The notes below the pieces were generated by a model. That model saw nothing but the letters and a program-made list of their open reading frames with translations, made no database searches and had not been told where the DNA came from. Below are positions 24,829 to 32,433 of a stretch of DNA of 47,938 nucleotides, piece after piece. The translations under genes and the position numbers were made by a program. This DNA comes from JBOGJI01 sp050747865 (GTDB taxonomy: Bacteria > Acidobacteriota > Thermoanaerobaculia > Multivoradales > JAHEKO01). The DNA lies in assembly GCA_050747865.1 (NCBI GenBank), contig JBOGJI010000245.1, positions 1 to 47,938 on the forward strand, read 5' to 3'. Numbering within the stretch: the stretch's first letter is position 1; every line of letters starts with the position of its first letter.

Positions 24829-27456
24829 ATGCGATTCACCACCCTGCTCCTTCCCGTCTACGTGGTGGGTGTTGCGGCGCCGATGTCGAACCTTGCAGCG
24901 CAGGTTGTTCGGCTTGAGGCGGAGAGCGGCTCGCTCAACGGCTTCTCGATCGTTCAGGGTGGACAATTTTCCGGAGGCGCGCGTGTCGATGGCGATGTCT
25001 CCAATCCCACCGCCACGTACACCTTCACGGGCTGGGACGGCGTGTACGACGTCTCCGTCCGGTACTGTGACGAGGACGACGGAGTCTCCTCCTATCAGCT
25101 CACCGGGTCATCGGCAGGATCGATCGCCTCGTGGGACGGGGACATAATGACTGGATCGAATATTTGCGGTGGCGGAGGGTTGATCCTTCGGGAGGTGACT
25201 ACCTCGGTCGTGCTCGAAGAAGGGGAGACCATCACGTTCACCTGCATGCGCGACCCACTGGAGCCCTGTCGGACCGACTACTTCGACTTCGCCTATGTGC
25301 CACCGGAGCCACCCGCGAGCTCGCAGCCGGCATTTCCTGAAGCCATGGGCTTCGGTGCCGGCGCCACTGGCGCCCGGGGATTCGGAGCGGAGGTTTGCGT
25401 CGTCACGAGCCTCGGCGACAGTGGTCCAGGCAGCTTTCGTACCTGCGCTGAGCAGGGACCGCCATCCTACATCACGTTTGCGGTTTCGGGGTATATTGAT
25501 CTATCCGATGAAGTCGACATCGCGGCGAACAAGACGATCGAGTGCGCCGCAGCACCTGGCGACGGCGTCGTGTTTCGCAAGTCGCGACTCCACGTCACGC
25601 GGGACAACGTGATCCTGCGTGGTTGCCGGACGTGGACTGGCGACGAGCCTGGTGGACAGCCGCTCGGCGTCCGCGACGGCATCGTTGTTGGTAATGACAT
25701 TACAAATGAGGTCGTTCACGATGTCGTCGTAGCGAACAGCTCCATGATGTTCGCCACCGATGAGAACGGCGGAACCTACTGGCCGGTTGAGGGAGTGACA
25801 TTCCAACACAATATCAGTGCTTGGGGATTGCGGCCGAACTCTTACGGCATGCTTGTGAGTAATGGTGCGGCTGAAGTTTCGGCCGCGGAGAACCTCTTCG
25901 CGTTCAACCGTGGCCGGAATCCGCGAGCAGCCATGAGTTCGAGTCCGGTGGAGGTTGTAAACAACTTGGTGTACTGCCATGGTTACGCGGGTGCTGAAGC
26001 AGGTAACTCCGCCACTAGTGCTCACATAGTTGGAAACCGATTCAAGGGCCAATCCGATGGAGGGAGCTGTACTGGGACGCCGGATAGCCATGTCGTCATA
26101 ACCAATAGTTCGATAGCTTATGTCTTGGACAACACGACCAGCGGCGGCGGCCCTGCTATTGTTGAGGTCGACGGATCTAGCGACTTGGCGAGTGAGCCAT
26201 TGTTCGTACCTGGTGTAACGGCGATGTCGTCTGGTGAGGTCGAGGATCGCGTCTTCGCCAAAGCCGGGCCTGCTCGAATGATCTTGTTTGAAATCGACGT
26301 CTTCGAGCATTACGTGAACGGTACCGGCAGGATCATCAACTCTGTGGACGACCTTGAAGGATGGCCGACACTCCAGGGAGGGGCGAATTTGCCGGACAGC
26401 GATGGCGACGGCATGCCGGATTGGTGGGAGACGGCTCACTGTGGAGGATCGTGTGCGCCGACAAGCGATCAGGATGGCGATGGGTACGAGAACATCGAGG
26501 AGTGGTTTCATTCGTTCTATCGGGATCGCGTGCCGGTGGATCTTGCGGTTGACGCCACGCCGGTCGCGTCCGACGGCAACGGGGTGTTTGAGCCGGGCGA
26601 GCAGGTGGAAGTGGCTCCGTCCTGGCGCAACCGCACGCCGACAGCGGTGTCCGTCAACGGGACGGCCGCAAACTTCGGCGGACCCGCGGGAGGCTCGTAC
26701 ACGCTGGTGGCGGACGACGCGAGCTACGGCAGCCTGGGGCCGGGTGAGACCGGGAGCTGCCGGGACACGGGGGTGTGCTACCGGATGGGTGTGGGCGTGC
26801 CGTCCGTCCGTCCCGCGACACACTGGCATGCGAGCTTCCAGGAGACGGTGCCCGGCGGGGGGACCAAGCCTTGGACTCTCCACATCGGTGACAGCTTCAC
26901 CGATGTGGCGCGGTCGAGCCCGTTCTACCCGGCGATCGAGGCCATGCTGCACCACGGTGTCACGGGTGGTTGCGGCGGCACGAAGTACTGCCCGGCGGGC
27001 ACTGTCCAGAGGGGTGGGATGGCGGTGTTCATGCTCAAGGCGAAGGAGGGCCCTGCCTACCTGCCGCCGGCTTGCGTTGCGGGTCAGGAGCTGTTCGGCG
27101 ATGTGCCGGCGAGCGATCCACTGTGCCGCTGGATCGAGGAGCTGGCGAGCCGTGGCGTGGTGTCCGGGTGCGGTGGCGGCGACTACTGCCCCTCCAACGC
27201 GGTGACGCGGGATCAGATGGCGGTCTTCCTGCTGAAGACGCTCGAAGGCGGGAGCTACGCGCCGCCGACGTGCAGCGGCCTGTTTACCGACGTGCCCTGC
27301 CCATCCACCTTCGCCAACTGGATCGAGGAGCTCGCCAATCGGGAGATCACCGGCGGCTGCACCGCCACCCAGTACTGCCCGTCGGCGAGCGTCACCCGGG
27401 ATCTGATGGCGGTCTTCGTCAGCAGGACGTTCGGCCTCACCCTCTACGGGCCGTAG
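24829..27456 (+). CDS. Secreted CBM-like/pectate-lyase-like beta-helix protein with SLH-like repeats
   Basis: Exported surface protein of 875 residues. ATG 24829 follows GAGGAGGC. Order: signal peptide 1-24; carbohydrate-binding-like beta-sandwich about 25-160 (VVRLEAESGSLNGFSIVQGG to DYFDFAYVPPEPP); a pectate-lyase-like beta-helix about 165-510 (MGFGAGATGARGFGAEVCVV, DSGPGSFRTCAEQG, FAFNRGRNPR); two Ca-loop motifs (DSDGDGMPDWWE, DQDGDGYENIEEW); the Ig-like block with ASDGNGVFEPGE; and three SLH-like repeats ending TFGLTLYGP. The beta-helix part looks less GC-rich than the repeats, suggesting a swapped domain on a shared anchor. May act on or hold surface glycan. Confidence 0.88.
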   Translation: MRFTTLLLPVYVVGVAAPMSNLAAQVVRLEAESGSLNGFSIVQGGQFSGGARVDGDVSNPTATYTFTGWDGVYDVSVRYCDEDDGVSSYQLTGSSAGSIASWDGDIMTGSNICGGGGLILREVTTSVVLEEGETITFTCMRDPLEPCRTDYFDFAYVPPEPPASSQPAFPEAMGFGAGATGARGFGAEVCVVTSLGDSGPGSFRTCAEQGPPSYITFAVSGYIDLSDEVDIAANKTIECAAAPGDGVVFRKSRLHVTRDNVILRGCRTWTGDEPGGQPLGVRDGIVVGNDITNEVVHDVVVANSSMMFATDENGGTYWPVEGVTFQHNISAWGLRPNSYGMLVSNGAAEVSAAENLFAFNRGRNPRAAMSSSPVEVVNNLVYCHGYAGAEAGNSATSAHIVGNRFKGQSDGGSCTGTPDSHVVITNSSIAYVLDNTTSGGGPAIVEVDGSSDLASEPLFVPGVTAMSSGEVEDRVFAKAGPARMILFEIDVFEHYVNGTGRIINSVDDLEGWPTLQGGANLPDSDGDGMPDWWETAHCGGSCAPTSDQDGDGYENIEEWFHSFYRDRVPVDLAVDATPVASDGNGVFEPGEQVEVAPSWRNRTPTAVSVNGTAANFGGPAGGSYTLVADDASYGSLGPGETGSCRDTGVCYRMGVGVPSVRPATHWHASFQETVPGGGTKPWTLHIGDSFTDVARSSPFYPAIEAMLHHGVTGGCGGTKYCPAGTVQRGGMAVFMLKAKEGPAYLPPACVAGQELFGDVPASDPLCRWIEELASRGVVSGCGGGDYCPSNAVTRDQMAVFLLKTLEGGSYAPPTCSGLFTDVPCPSTFANWIEELANREITGGCTATQYCPSASVTRDLMAVFVSRTFGLTLYGP

Positions 27457-27457
27457 G
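27405..27457 (+). repeat. Left copy of perfect 53-bp direct repeat (SLH tail)
   Basis: From GATGGCGGTC to CCGTAGG, the last 17 codons plus stop of the SLH-like gene, identical base for base to 28352-28404. The TumE/TumA pair lies between the copies. Confidence 0.95.
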
Positions 27458-27528
27458 GGTCACGGGACTCAAGTCCACGTCGAGGCCTTTGGGACGTCGT
27501 GGGGATCCAGCTATGACGCGAACGGAGC

Positions 27529-27900
27529 CTACGCGGTCATGTGCTGAAGCGGCAGTCGCAAGTCGATCTCATCCCACGGCACGAACACACGACCGTCATC
27601 GTCGCGTTCGACCGCCAGCCACTCCTTCAAGGCAGCGACGTCGCCGTGAACGTTCTTGTAGTCGCGCCTCAATGCCCTCGCCAGCTCGGCGACAGTCATG
27701 GGCCCCTGCTTGCTCAGAAACGCCAGCAGCTCCCACCGCCGGGGAGTGAATACAGCCAGTAGCTGGGGAAGATCGGCAAAGCCGATGCCGTAATACGGAT
27801 CGGGTGTCTGCCCACGCTCGAGCGATTCCATGACATCGCGGGCGCGCGCCAAGCTAACGTCGATGGGATCGCCGACGTTGATGCGGAGAATGTTGGTCAT
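27529..27900 (-). CDS. tumA: TumA-like antitoxin, HTH DNA-binding protein (HVO_A0114 family)
   Basis: Probable antitoxin and autorepressor, 123 residues. A winged-helix region is visible: FTPRRWELLAFLSKQGPMTV, AELARALRRDYKNVHGDVAA and LKEWLAVERDDDGRVFVPWD, resembling the MarR/HVO_A0114-type proteins that pair with TumE toxins. The ATG at 27900 overlaps the TumE stop by 4 bases and is preferred over an upstream ATG inside tumE. The likely operators are the inverted repeats around the tumE promoter (28186-28227). Family placement is by recognition; the pairing is clear from layout. Confidence 0.8.
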   Translation of the reverse strand: MTNILRINVGDPIDVSLARARDVMESLERGQTPDPYYGIGFADLPQLLAVFTPRRWELLAFLSKQGPMTVAELARALRRDYKNVHGDVAALKEWLAVERDDDGRVFVPWDEIDLRLPLQHMTA

Positions 27901-28175
27901 CGTCGTGCCCTCTTCACGTCTTGCCAAAAATCTGCCACCAGTGTGGCCACGTCGGTGAACACGTAGGGAAACTCGGCCTCGCCGACGTGCTTGTGGTCGC
28001 CCTTGCCGCGCTCATTGTCATAGCCCACCAAGCGGACACCGTCCACGACGTAGACGAGTCGGTACTTGAAGGCGTGCTCGGAAGGCGGCACGGGCGACGG
28101 CACTTGCCACACGGTAATCTGAACGAATCCCGCCCCATAGGCCTGCTTGTCGACCAGGACGGGACGCGCCCTCAT
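27897..28175 (-). CDS. tumE: TumE-family toxin
   Basis: Small, 92-residue protein of the TumE (DUF6516) toxin family. The hallmark is FKYRLVYVVDGVRLVGYDNE followed by RGKGDHKHVGEAEFPYVFTD, plus an N-terminal ITVWQVPSPVPPSEHAFKYR. The molecular target is not established as far as I know. First gene of the pair; its ATG lies 7 bases after a -10 box, so the mRNA may be leaderless. The gene pair sits between SLH-tail repeats, which indicates insertion or recombination at this site. Confidence 0.85.
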   Translation of the reverse strand: MRARPVLVDKQAYGAGFVQITVWQVPSPVPPSEHAFKYRLVYVVDGVRLVGYDNERGKGDHKHVGEAEFPYVFTDVATLVADFWQDVKRARR

Positions 28176-28182
28176 ATGGCGT

Positions 28183-28227
28183 ACTACACCATGGATAGTC
28201 TATGGTGTCAAGAACCATAGCTTATGG
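28183..28227 (-). promoter_or_regulatory. tumEA promoter with overlapping operator palindromes
   Basis: Minus-strand TTGACA (28206-28211), a 17-base spacer and TGTAGT (28183-28188), 7 bases before the tumE ATG. Three nested inverted repeats overlap it: ACACCAT/ATGGTGT (28186-28192 and 28202-28208), CTATGG/CCATAG (28200-28205 and 28215-28220) and CCATA/TATGG (28215-28219 and 28223-28227). The arms span the spacer and -35, as expected for repression by the antitoxin. Confidence 0.72.
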
Positions 28228-28262
28228 AGCTGCGAGGCAGCCACGAGACGGCTGACGCCTAG

Positions 28263-28403
28263 CGGTGGATCGAGGAGCTGGCGAACCGCGGTGTGGTCAG
28301 CGGCTGCGGTGGCGGCAACTACTGCGCCTCCAACCCGGTGACCCGGGCGCAGATGGCGGTCTTCGTCAGCAGGACGTTCGGCCTCACCCTCTACGGGCCG
28401 TAG
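28263..28403 (+). pseudogene. Orphan C-terminal SLH-like repeat fragment
   Basis: A 47-codon frame without a start, RWIEELANRGVVSGCGGGNY onward to TFGLTLYGP and stop. It matches the start of the second SLH-like repeat of the gene at 24829 joined to the end of its third, with the last 53 bases identical. It is the severed tail of another such gene or a recombination product. Its end overlaps the 3' end of the convergent flippase gene by 13 bases. Confidence 0.85.
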
Positions 28404-28404
28404 G
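28352..28404 (+). repeat. Right copy of perfect 53-bp direct repeat (SLH tail)
   Basis: Identical to 27405-27457; see the left copy. The final 14 bases lie in the 3' end of the flippase gene on the other strand. Confidence 0.95.
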
Positions 28405-29839
28405 AGGGAGTGCTCCGGGCTCGGCGTACCAGGTTGAACGCTTGCCGGACTGTGGGGCGGTCGGTCAGCCAAAGGGTGAGCGTGTAGAGCATGGCGCCCA
28501 CCAGGACGAGACCCCAGAGGCGGGCGCTCGGCGGGAGCAGCCGCTCTAGGGCTAGAACTCCGATCGCCATGACCGCGGCGGATACAAACGCGGGGCGCAG
28601 GGCCGAGGCGACTTCGCGCCAGCGGACGGCGAGCACGCGGCAGGCCATAGCGAGACTGACCGCGGTGAAGATCAGGGTGGTGATGGCGTGGCCGACGGCG
28701 ACGCCCAGGATCCCGCGGCTCGCCGCGAACCAGAGCACGGGGACGGCCACCACGAGTTTGGCCGCTCCGAGGGAGCTAAGGATCGACGGCCGCCCGATGG
28801 CCTTGTAGATGTCGCCCACGTTGAAGCTCAGAGCATGGAGCGTCGAATAGAGGGCCAGGATCTGCATGACCGGGATGCTGGGCGCCCAGCGGGCGGTGTA
28901 GAAGAGGTTCACGAACTCCGGGGCGACGATGGCCATGCCGACCCCCACCGGGACAGTGATCAGGGCCATGTAACGCATGGTCTTCAAGAACCCCCGCCGC
29001 AGTGCGGCGGCGTCGCTCTGCAGCCGAGCATAGGCTGGGAAGAGCACCTGGCTGGCTACCGTGCAGAGGCTGACGATCACGAGCTCCGGGATGCGGAACG
29101 CCATGACGTAGAAGCCCAGCGCCACGGCGTCGAGGCGGCGGCCGATGATCAGGTAGTCGACATTGTTGAGTGTCGCCGCGATGATCTTGAGCAAGACGAT
29201 CTGCCCACCGTAGCCCAAGAGCGCGCGGGCGATCGTGCGGTCGAAGGAGAGCCGCGGGCGCCAGCGAGCCACCCACCAGTACAGCGACGTGGACGTGATC
29301 TCGCCCGCGAGCTGGCCCCAGACGAGGCTCCAGACGCCAAAGCCGAGCCACGCAAAGACGACCGAGGCCACACCTTTGGCCGCGGTGCGGGCGATCTCCG
29401 GCACGAATCGGCGGCGAAACGCCAACTCCCTTTTGAGCCGCGACTCGTGCACGTTGCGCGGGGCGGTGAGCAGGAAGCTCAGGGCCAGGACCTGCAGCAC
29501 CGGCACCAAGCCCGGCTCGTGGAAGAAATCGGCGGCCAGCGGTGCGCCCAGGACCATCCCCGCAGTCAGTACCAACCCCATCACGACGTTGATCCCGAAG
29601 GCGACAGAGCTGGTCCGCTCCGGGTCTTCCGCGCGGTAGATGAGCGCCGGGCCGACTCCCAGATCGCCCAAGGTTTCGAGGAACCTCAGGACCATCAGCC
29701 CCAGCGCCACGAGGCCGAAGTCCTGTGGCACGAGCAGCCGCGCCAGCAGGATCGTGCTCAGGAAGACTAGCGCCTTGCCGAGGGCGAAGGCACTGTAGTT
29801 CCATACGGTTCCAGTGACCGTGGTCCGCGCCAGCCCCAT
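28391..29839 (-). CDS. Polysaccharide flippase (Wzx/MOP family)
   Basis: Moves lipid-linked repeat units across the inner membrane. The 482-residue protein has about 12-14 hydrophobic segments and the typical N-terminus GTVWNYSAFALGKALVFLST, followed by LARLLVPQDFGLVALGLMVL. ATG 29839 is preferred over an ATG 22 codons upstream because a GAGG ribosome site lies before it and the family starts here. The last residues (STPSYGP) are encoded by the antisense of the SLH-tail repeat, so the C-terminus was probably redefined by that rearrangement. The export lipoprotein gene lies 93 bases upstream on the same strand. Confidence 0.88.
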   Translation of the reverse strand: MGLARTTVTGTVWNYSAFALGKALVFLSTILLARLLVPQDFGLVALGLMVLRFLETLGDLGVGPALIYRAEDPERTSSVAFGINVVMGLVLTAGMVLGAPLAADFFHEPGLVPVLQVLALSFLLTAPRNVHESRLKRELAFRRRFVPEIARTAAKGVASVVFAWLGFGVWSLVWGQLAGEITSTSLYWWVARWRPRLSFDRTIARALLGYGGQIVLLKIIAATLNNVDYLIIGRRLDAVALGFYVMAFRIPELVIVSLCTVASQVLFPAYARLQSDAAALRRGFLKTMRYMALITVPVGVGMAIVAPEFVNLFYTARWAPSIPVMQILALYSTLHALSFNVGDIYKAIGRPSILSSLGAAKLVVAVPVLWFAASRGILGVAVGHAITTLIFTAVSLAMACRVLAVRWREVASALRPAFVSAAVMAIGVLALERLLPPSARLWGLVLVGAMLYTLTLWLTDRPTVRQAFNLVRRARSTPSYGP

Positions 29840-29932
29840 CACAGCCTCTTTCTGGGAGCGCGGTCCGGGCGGCCGCCGGATGTCGCCGACCAGGAACCCC
29901 ACCACGCGTGGGGTGAACTGCGCACGCCGGGG

Positions 29933-30712
29933 TCAGTCTACGACGTCGATACGGAATCCGAACGACACCGGGATGCTGTTCCGGATGTACTGATCGACCC
30001 ACCTGTTCCAGATGGAAATCTTCGTCATCGGCACGAACACGACATCGTAAGGCATGAGCAGCGGATCCGGCGCCCTGCCCTTGCGCATCTGCTCCACATT
30101 CAGCTCGCTCGCCATCGGTCTGCCGTCCTCGCCCCGGCGGATGAGCACGACCTGCTCCTTGTAGGCCCGGTCGGTCATGCCCTGGGCGCTGGCGATCGCG
30201 CCGAGGACGGTGAGCCCATTGACGAGATCCAGCTCACCGCCCCGGTTGACCTCGCCGTCCACATAGACCCGCTGGGCGCTGAAGGAGCGGACGATGACGC
30301 TGATCTCGGGGCTGTCGAGCTCGCGGGCGTAGAGGGTCTCGAGCGATCGTGTGAGATCGCTCGGCGTCCGCCCGGCGGCGAGCATCTCGGGGACGAGCTG
30401 CAGGGAGATCCGGCCGTCCGGACGGACCGTGACTTCCTCGTTGAGCTCGGGGTTGAAGAAGAACTTGACGGCCAGGACATCGCCATCCTGGATCACGTAT
30501 TCCGGCCCGGACTCGACCTCGGGGGTCTCCGCCGGCGGTTCGATCTCGAGGTCGCTTACGGTGATTGCGGACTCTGTCGCGGCGCGCTCTGCCGGCCGTT
30601 GCGACGCCGCCTGGGCCGCCGCGGGTCCGGTCATGGGTGTCGGCGACGGCTTGCATGCGGCGACGACGCCCAGGAGCAGAGTCAACCCGATCGGAATTAG
30701 TGTTCCTCTCAT
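29933..30712 (-). CDS. Polysaccharide export outer-membrane lipoprotein (Wza-like)
   Basis: Outer-membrane channel component for polysaccharide export, 259 residues. ATG 30712 gives a lipoprotein signal with lipobox LLLGVVAAC. A low-complexity stretch is followed by the export domain YVIQDGDVLAVKFFFNPELN, TVRPDGRISLQLVPEMLAAG and YARELDSPEISVIVRSFSAQ, then an SLBB-like part (VYVDGEVNRGGELDLVNGLT). A short amphipathic C-terminus (IRNSIPVSFGFRIDVVD) could form the membrane-spanning helix. It is transcribed away from the chain-length gene, from a shared 137-base region. Confidence 0.88.
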   Translation of the reverse strand: MRGTLIPIGLTLLLGVVAACKPSPTPMTGPAAAQAASQRPAERAATESAITVSDLEIEPPAETPEVESGPEYVIQDGDVLAVKFFFNPELNEEVTVRPDGRISLQLVPEMLAAGRTPSDLTRSLETLYARELDSPEISVIVRSFSAQRVYVDGEVNRGGELDLVNGLTVLGAIASAQGMTDRAYKEQVVLIRRGEDGRPMASELNVEQMRKGRAPDPLLMPYDVVFVPMTKISIWNRWVDQYIRNSIPVSFGFRIDVVD

Positions 30713-30794
30713 CCCTCCGTACTCCCTCCTAAAAGGCCAGGCCCGCACGCCAGTAAGAGCTGGCCCTCGACGCCGGTCAGGTGCGGGCGATTTG

Positions 30795-30807
30795 TGCTAG
30801 CCTAGCA
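30795..30807. promoter_or_regulatory. Palindrome between the divergent export and chain-length genes
   Basis: TGCTA GCC TAGCA, a perfect 5-base inverted repeat with a 3-base centre, midway between the starts at 30712 and 30850. Placement suggests a shared operator; no strong -35/-10 pair could be assigned. Confidence 0.35.
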
Positions 30808-30849
30808 GGTCCGGCGCCCTTCCAGCAAGACCAGAGTAGGAGACGACCC

Positions 30850-32340
30850 ATGACGCCGCTGGCCGACCCCCGTTCCGTACTTGCCGCTCTACGCAGGCAC
30901 AAGCTCCTCTTTGCCGTCGCGTTCCTGGCCACCCTGGCGCCGATCGTCGCTTGGACGTTCAAGCTCACGCCGCTCTACGAGGCCGCCGCCGTGGTGATGG
31001 TCCAACTGGGGCGTGAGTACAGTCAGCAAGTCACCGTCGGGGACCGCCAGGCGGTGCTCAATCGCGACCCGCAGGCCGCCCTCAACACCGAGCTGCAGAT
31101 CCTCTTGAGCCGCGACCTGACCGAGGCCGTGGTGGAGCGGCTCGGCGCCGAGACTCTCTACCCCGACCTGGCGGAGCAGCCCATCAGCGACGAGGAGAAG
31201 TCGCTCGCCGCCGCCGGCGAGCTCGGCGGGGCCTTCACCGCCCGGCTGCTGCCCGACTCGTCGGTCATCCAGATCGCCCTGCGCCATCCAAACCGCTTGA
31301 CCGCGGAGCGCGCGCTCACCGTGCTCTTCGAGGAGTTCAGGCAGAAGCACCTCGACACCTTCGGTGATCCCCAGCTGCTCGGCTTCCTCGATCAGAAGGT
31401 GGCGGACCATCGCGCCAGGCTGGATGCCTCCGAGGATCGGATTCAGAGGTTCCTCCAGGAGAACGAGCCTCTGGACCTGCAAAACAACCCTGGGGACGCG
31501 CACGGGGCGGAACGGGCACGACTCGAGGCCGAGCTGAACCAGCACGAGAGCCGGGTCGCGGGCCTGCGGCACCAGCTCCTGTTCCTGGCCGAGGAGCGGA
31601 CGCGCGCTCCCGACAAGCCGGAGGCCGACGCGATCGCCCAGCAGAGCGACATGATCCGGAACGCGCGGCTCAAGTTGCTGGACCTGCAGGTCGAGGAGGA
31701 GAGGCTGCTCGGCACCTACAGCGAGACGAGCCGCCCGGTGGCGGCGATCCGCGAGCAGATCAAGATCGTGCAGGACTTTCTCACCAAGCAGGAAGCGGCG
31801 GTGGGCGGCGGCCGGCTCCTCGAGACCGTCGCCGCCGAGCAGACCCGCCTCAATTCCGAGCTGCAGTTCGAGCTCGCCCGCGGCTGGGAGATCAAACAGC
31901 AGCTCGCGTCTCTGGACGAGGAGCTGACCGCCCTGCCGGAGCGGACACGCCGGTATCGGGACCTGGTGCGCGAGCGGGATCTGAGCGAGAAGTATCTGAA
32001 CGCCTACCTCTCGGAGCAAGAAGAGGCGCAGCTGACCGCCGACCTGGATCGCGAGAAGATCGCCAAGATCAGTCTCATCCAGAAGGTGCGTGTCGGGTCC
32101 AATCCGGTGAGTCCCAACAAGAGGCTGAACGTCGCCGTCGGCGCGGTGCTCGCGCTCATCGTCGGTTCCGTGGCCGCCATCGGCGCGGAGCTCCTCCGCG
32201 GCGGGCGGGACGTCGAGCTCGAAGCGGCCGAGGCGTCCGGCGCGGCGCCGGCGGCCGAGGAGGGCGCGGCGCGCGAACGCGGTGTCGCCACCCCGTTCAC
32301 GGCGCACTTCGAGGGGCCGCCGGGCCCCCGCAAGCTCTGA
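30850..32340 (+). CDS. Polysaccharide co-polymerase / chain-length determinant (Wzz-like)
   Basis: Controls polymer length and links polymerase to export. The ATG at 30850 has AGGAG upstream. In 496 residues: Wzz domain with a first membrane segment about 20-40 (LLFAVAFLATLAPIVAWTF), a long periplasmic coiled-coil region (about 180-410; for example LDQKVADHRARLDASEDRIQ), the PNKRLNVAVGAVLALIVGSV second membrane segment, and a short acidic cytoplasmic tail. No Walker motifs or tyrosine cluster follow, so no BY-kinase domain is fused and none is encoded next door. Confidence 0.87.
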   Translation: MTPLADPRSVLAALRRHKLLFAVAFLATLAPIVAWTFKLTPLYEAAAVVMVQLGREYSQQVTVGDRQAVLNRDPQAALNTELQILLSRDLTEAVVERLGAETLYPDLAEQPISDEEKSLAAAGELGGAFTARLLPDSSVIQIALRHPNRLTAERALTVLFEEFRQKHLDTFGDPQLLGFLDQKVADHRARLDASEDRIQRFLQENEPLDLQNNPGDAHGAERARLEAELNQHESRVAGLRHQLLFLAEERTRAPDKPEADAIAQQSDMIRNARLKLLDLQVEEERLLGTYSETSRPVAAIREQIKIVQDFLTKQEAAVGGGRLLETVAAEQTRLNSELQFELARGWEIKQQLASLDEELTALPERTRRYRDLVRERDLSEKYLNAYLSEQEEAQLTADLDREKIAKISLIQKVRVGSNPVSPNKRLNVAVGAVLALIVGSVAAIGAELLRGGRDVELEAAEASGAAPAAEEGAARERGVATPFTAHFEGPPGPRKL

Positions 32341-32418
32341 CCGCGGCGCGCGCGTTCCCGGCAAGACCCAAGGCGGAAACGGCCGGCGGAGGCGCTGGCG
32401 GGTCGGCAACGCAGTTGA

Positions 32419-32424
32419 TATTCT
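32419..32424 (+). promoter_or_regulatory. Possible -10 box (TATTCT) 9 bases before a start codon
   Basis: TATTCT ends 9 bases before the ATG at 32434. There is no obvious -35 or Shine-Dalgarno sequence. Listed as part of the leaderless pattern. Confidence 0.3.
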
Positions 32425-32433
32425 GATAGGCAG

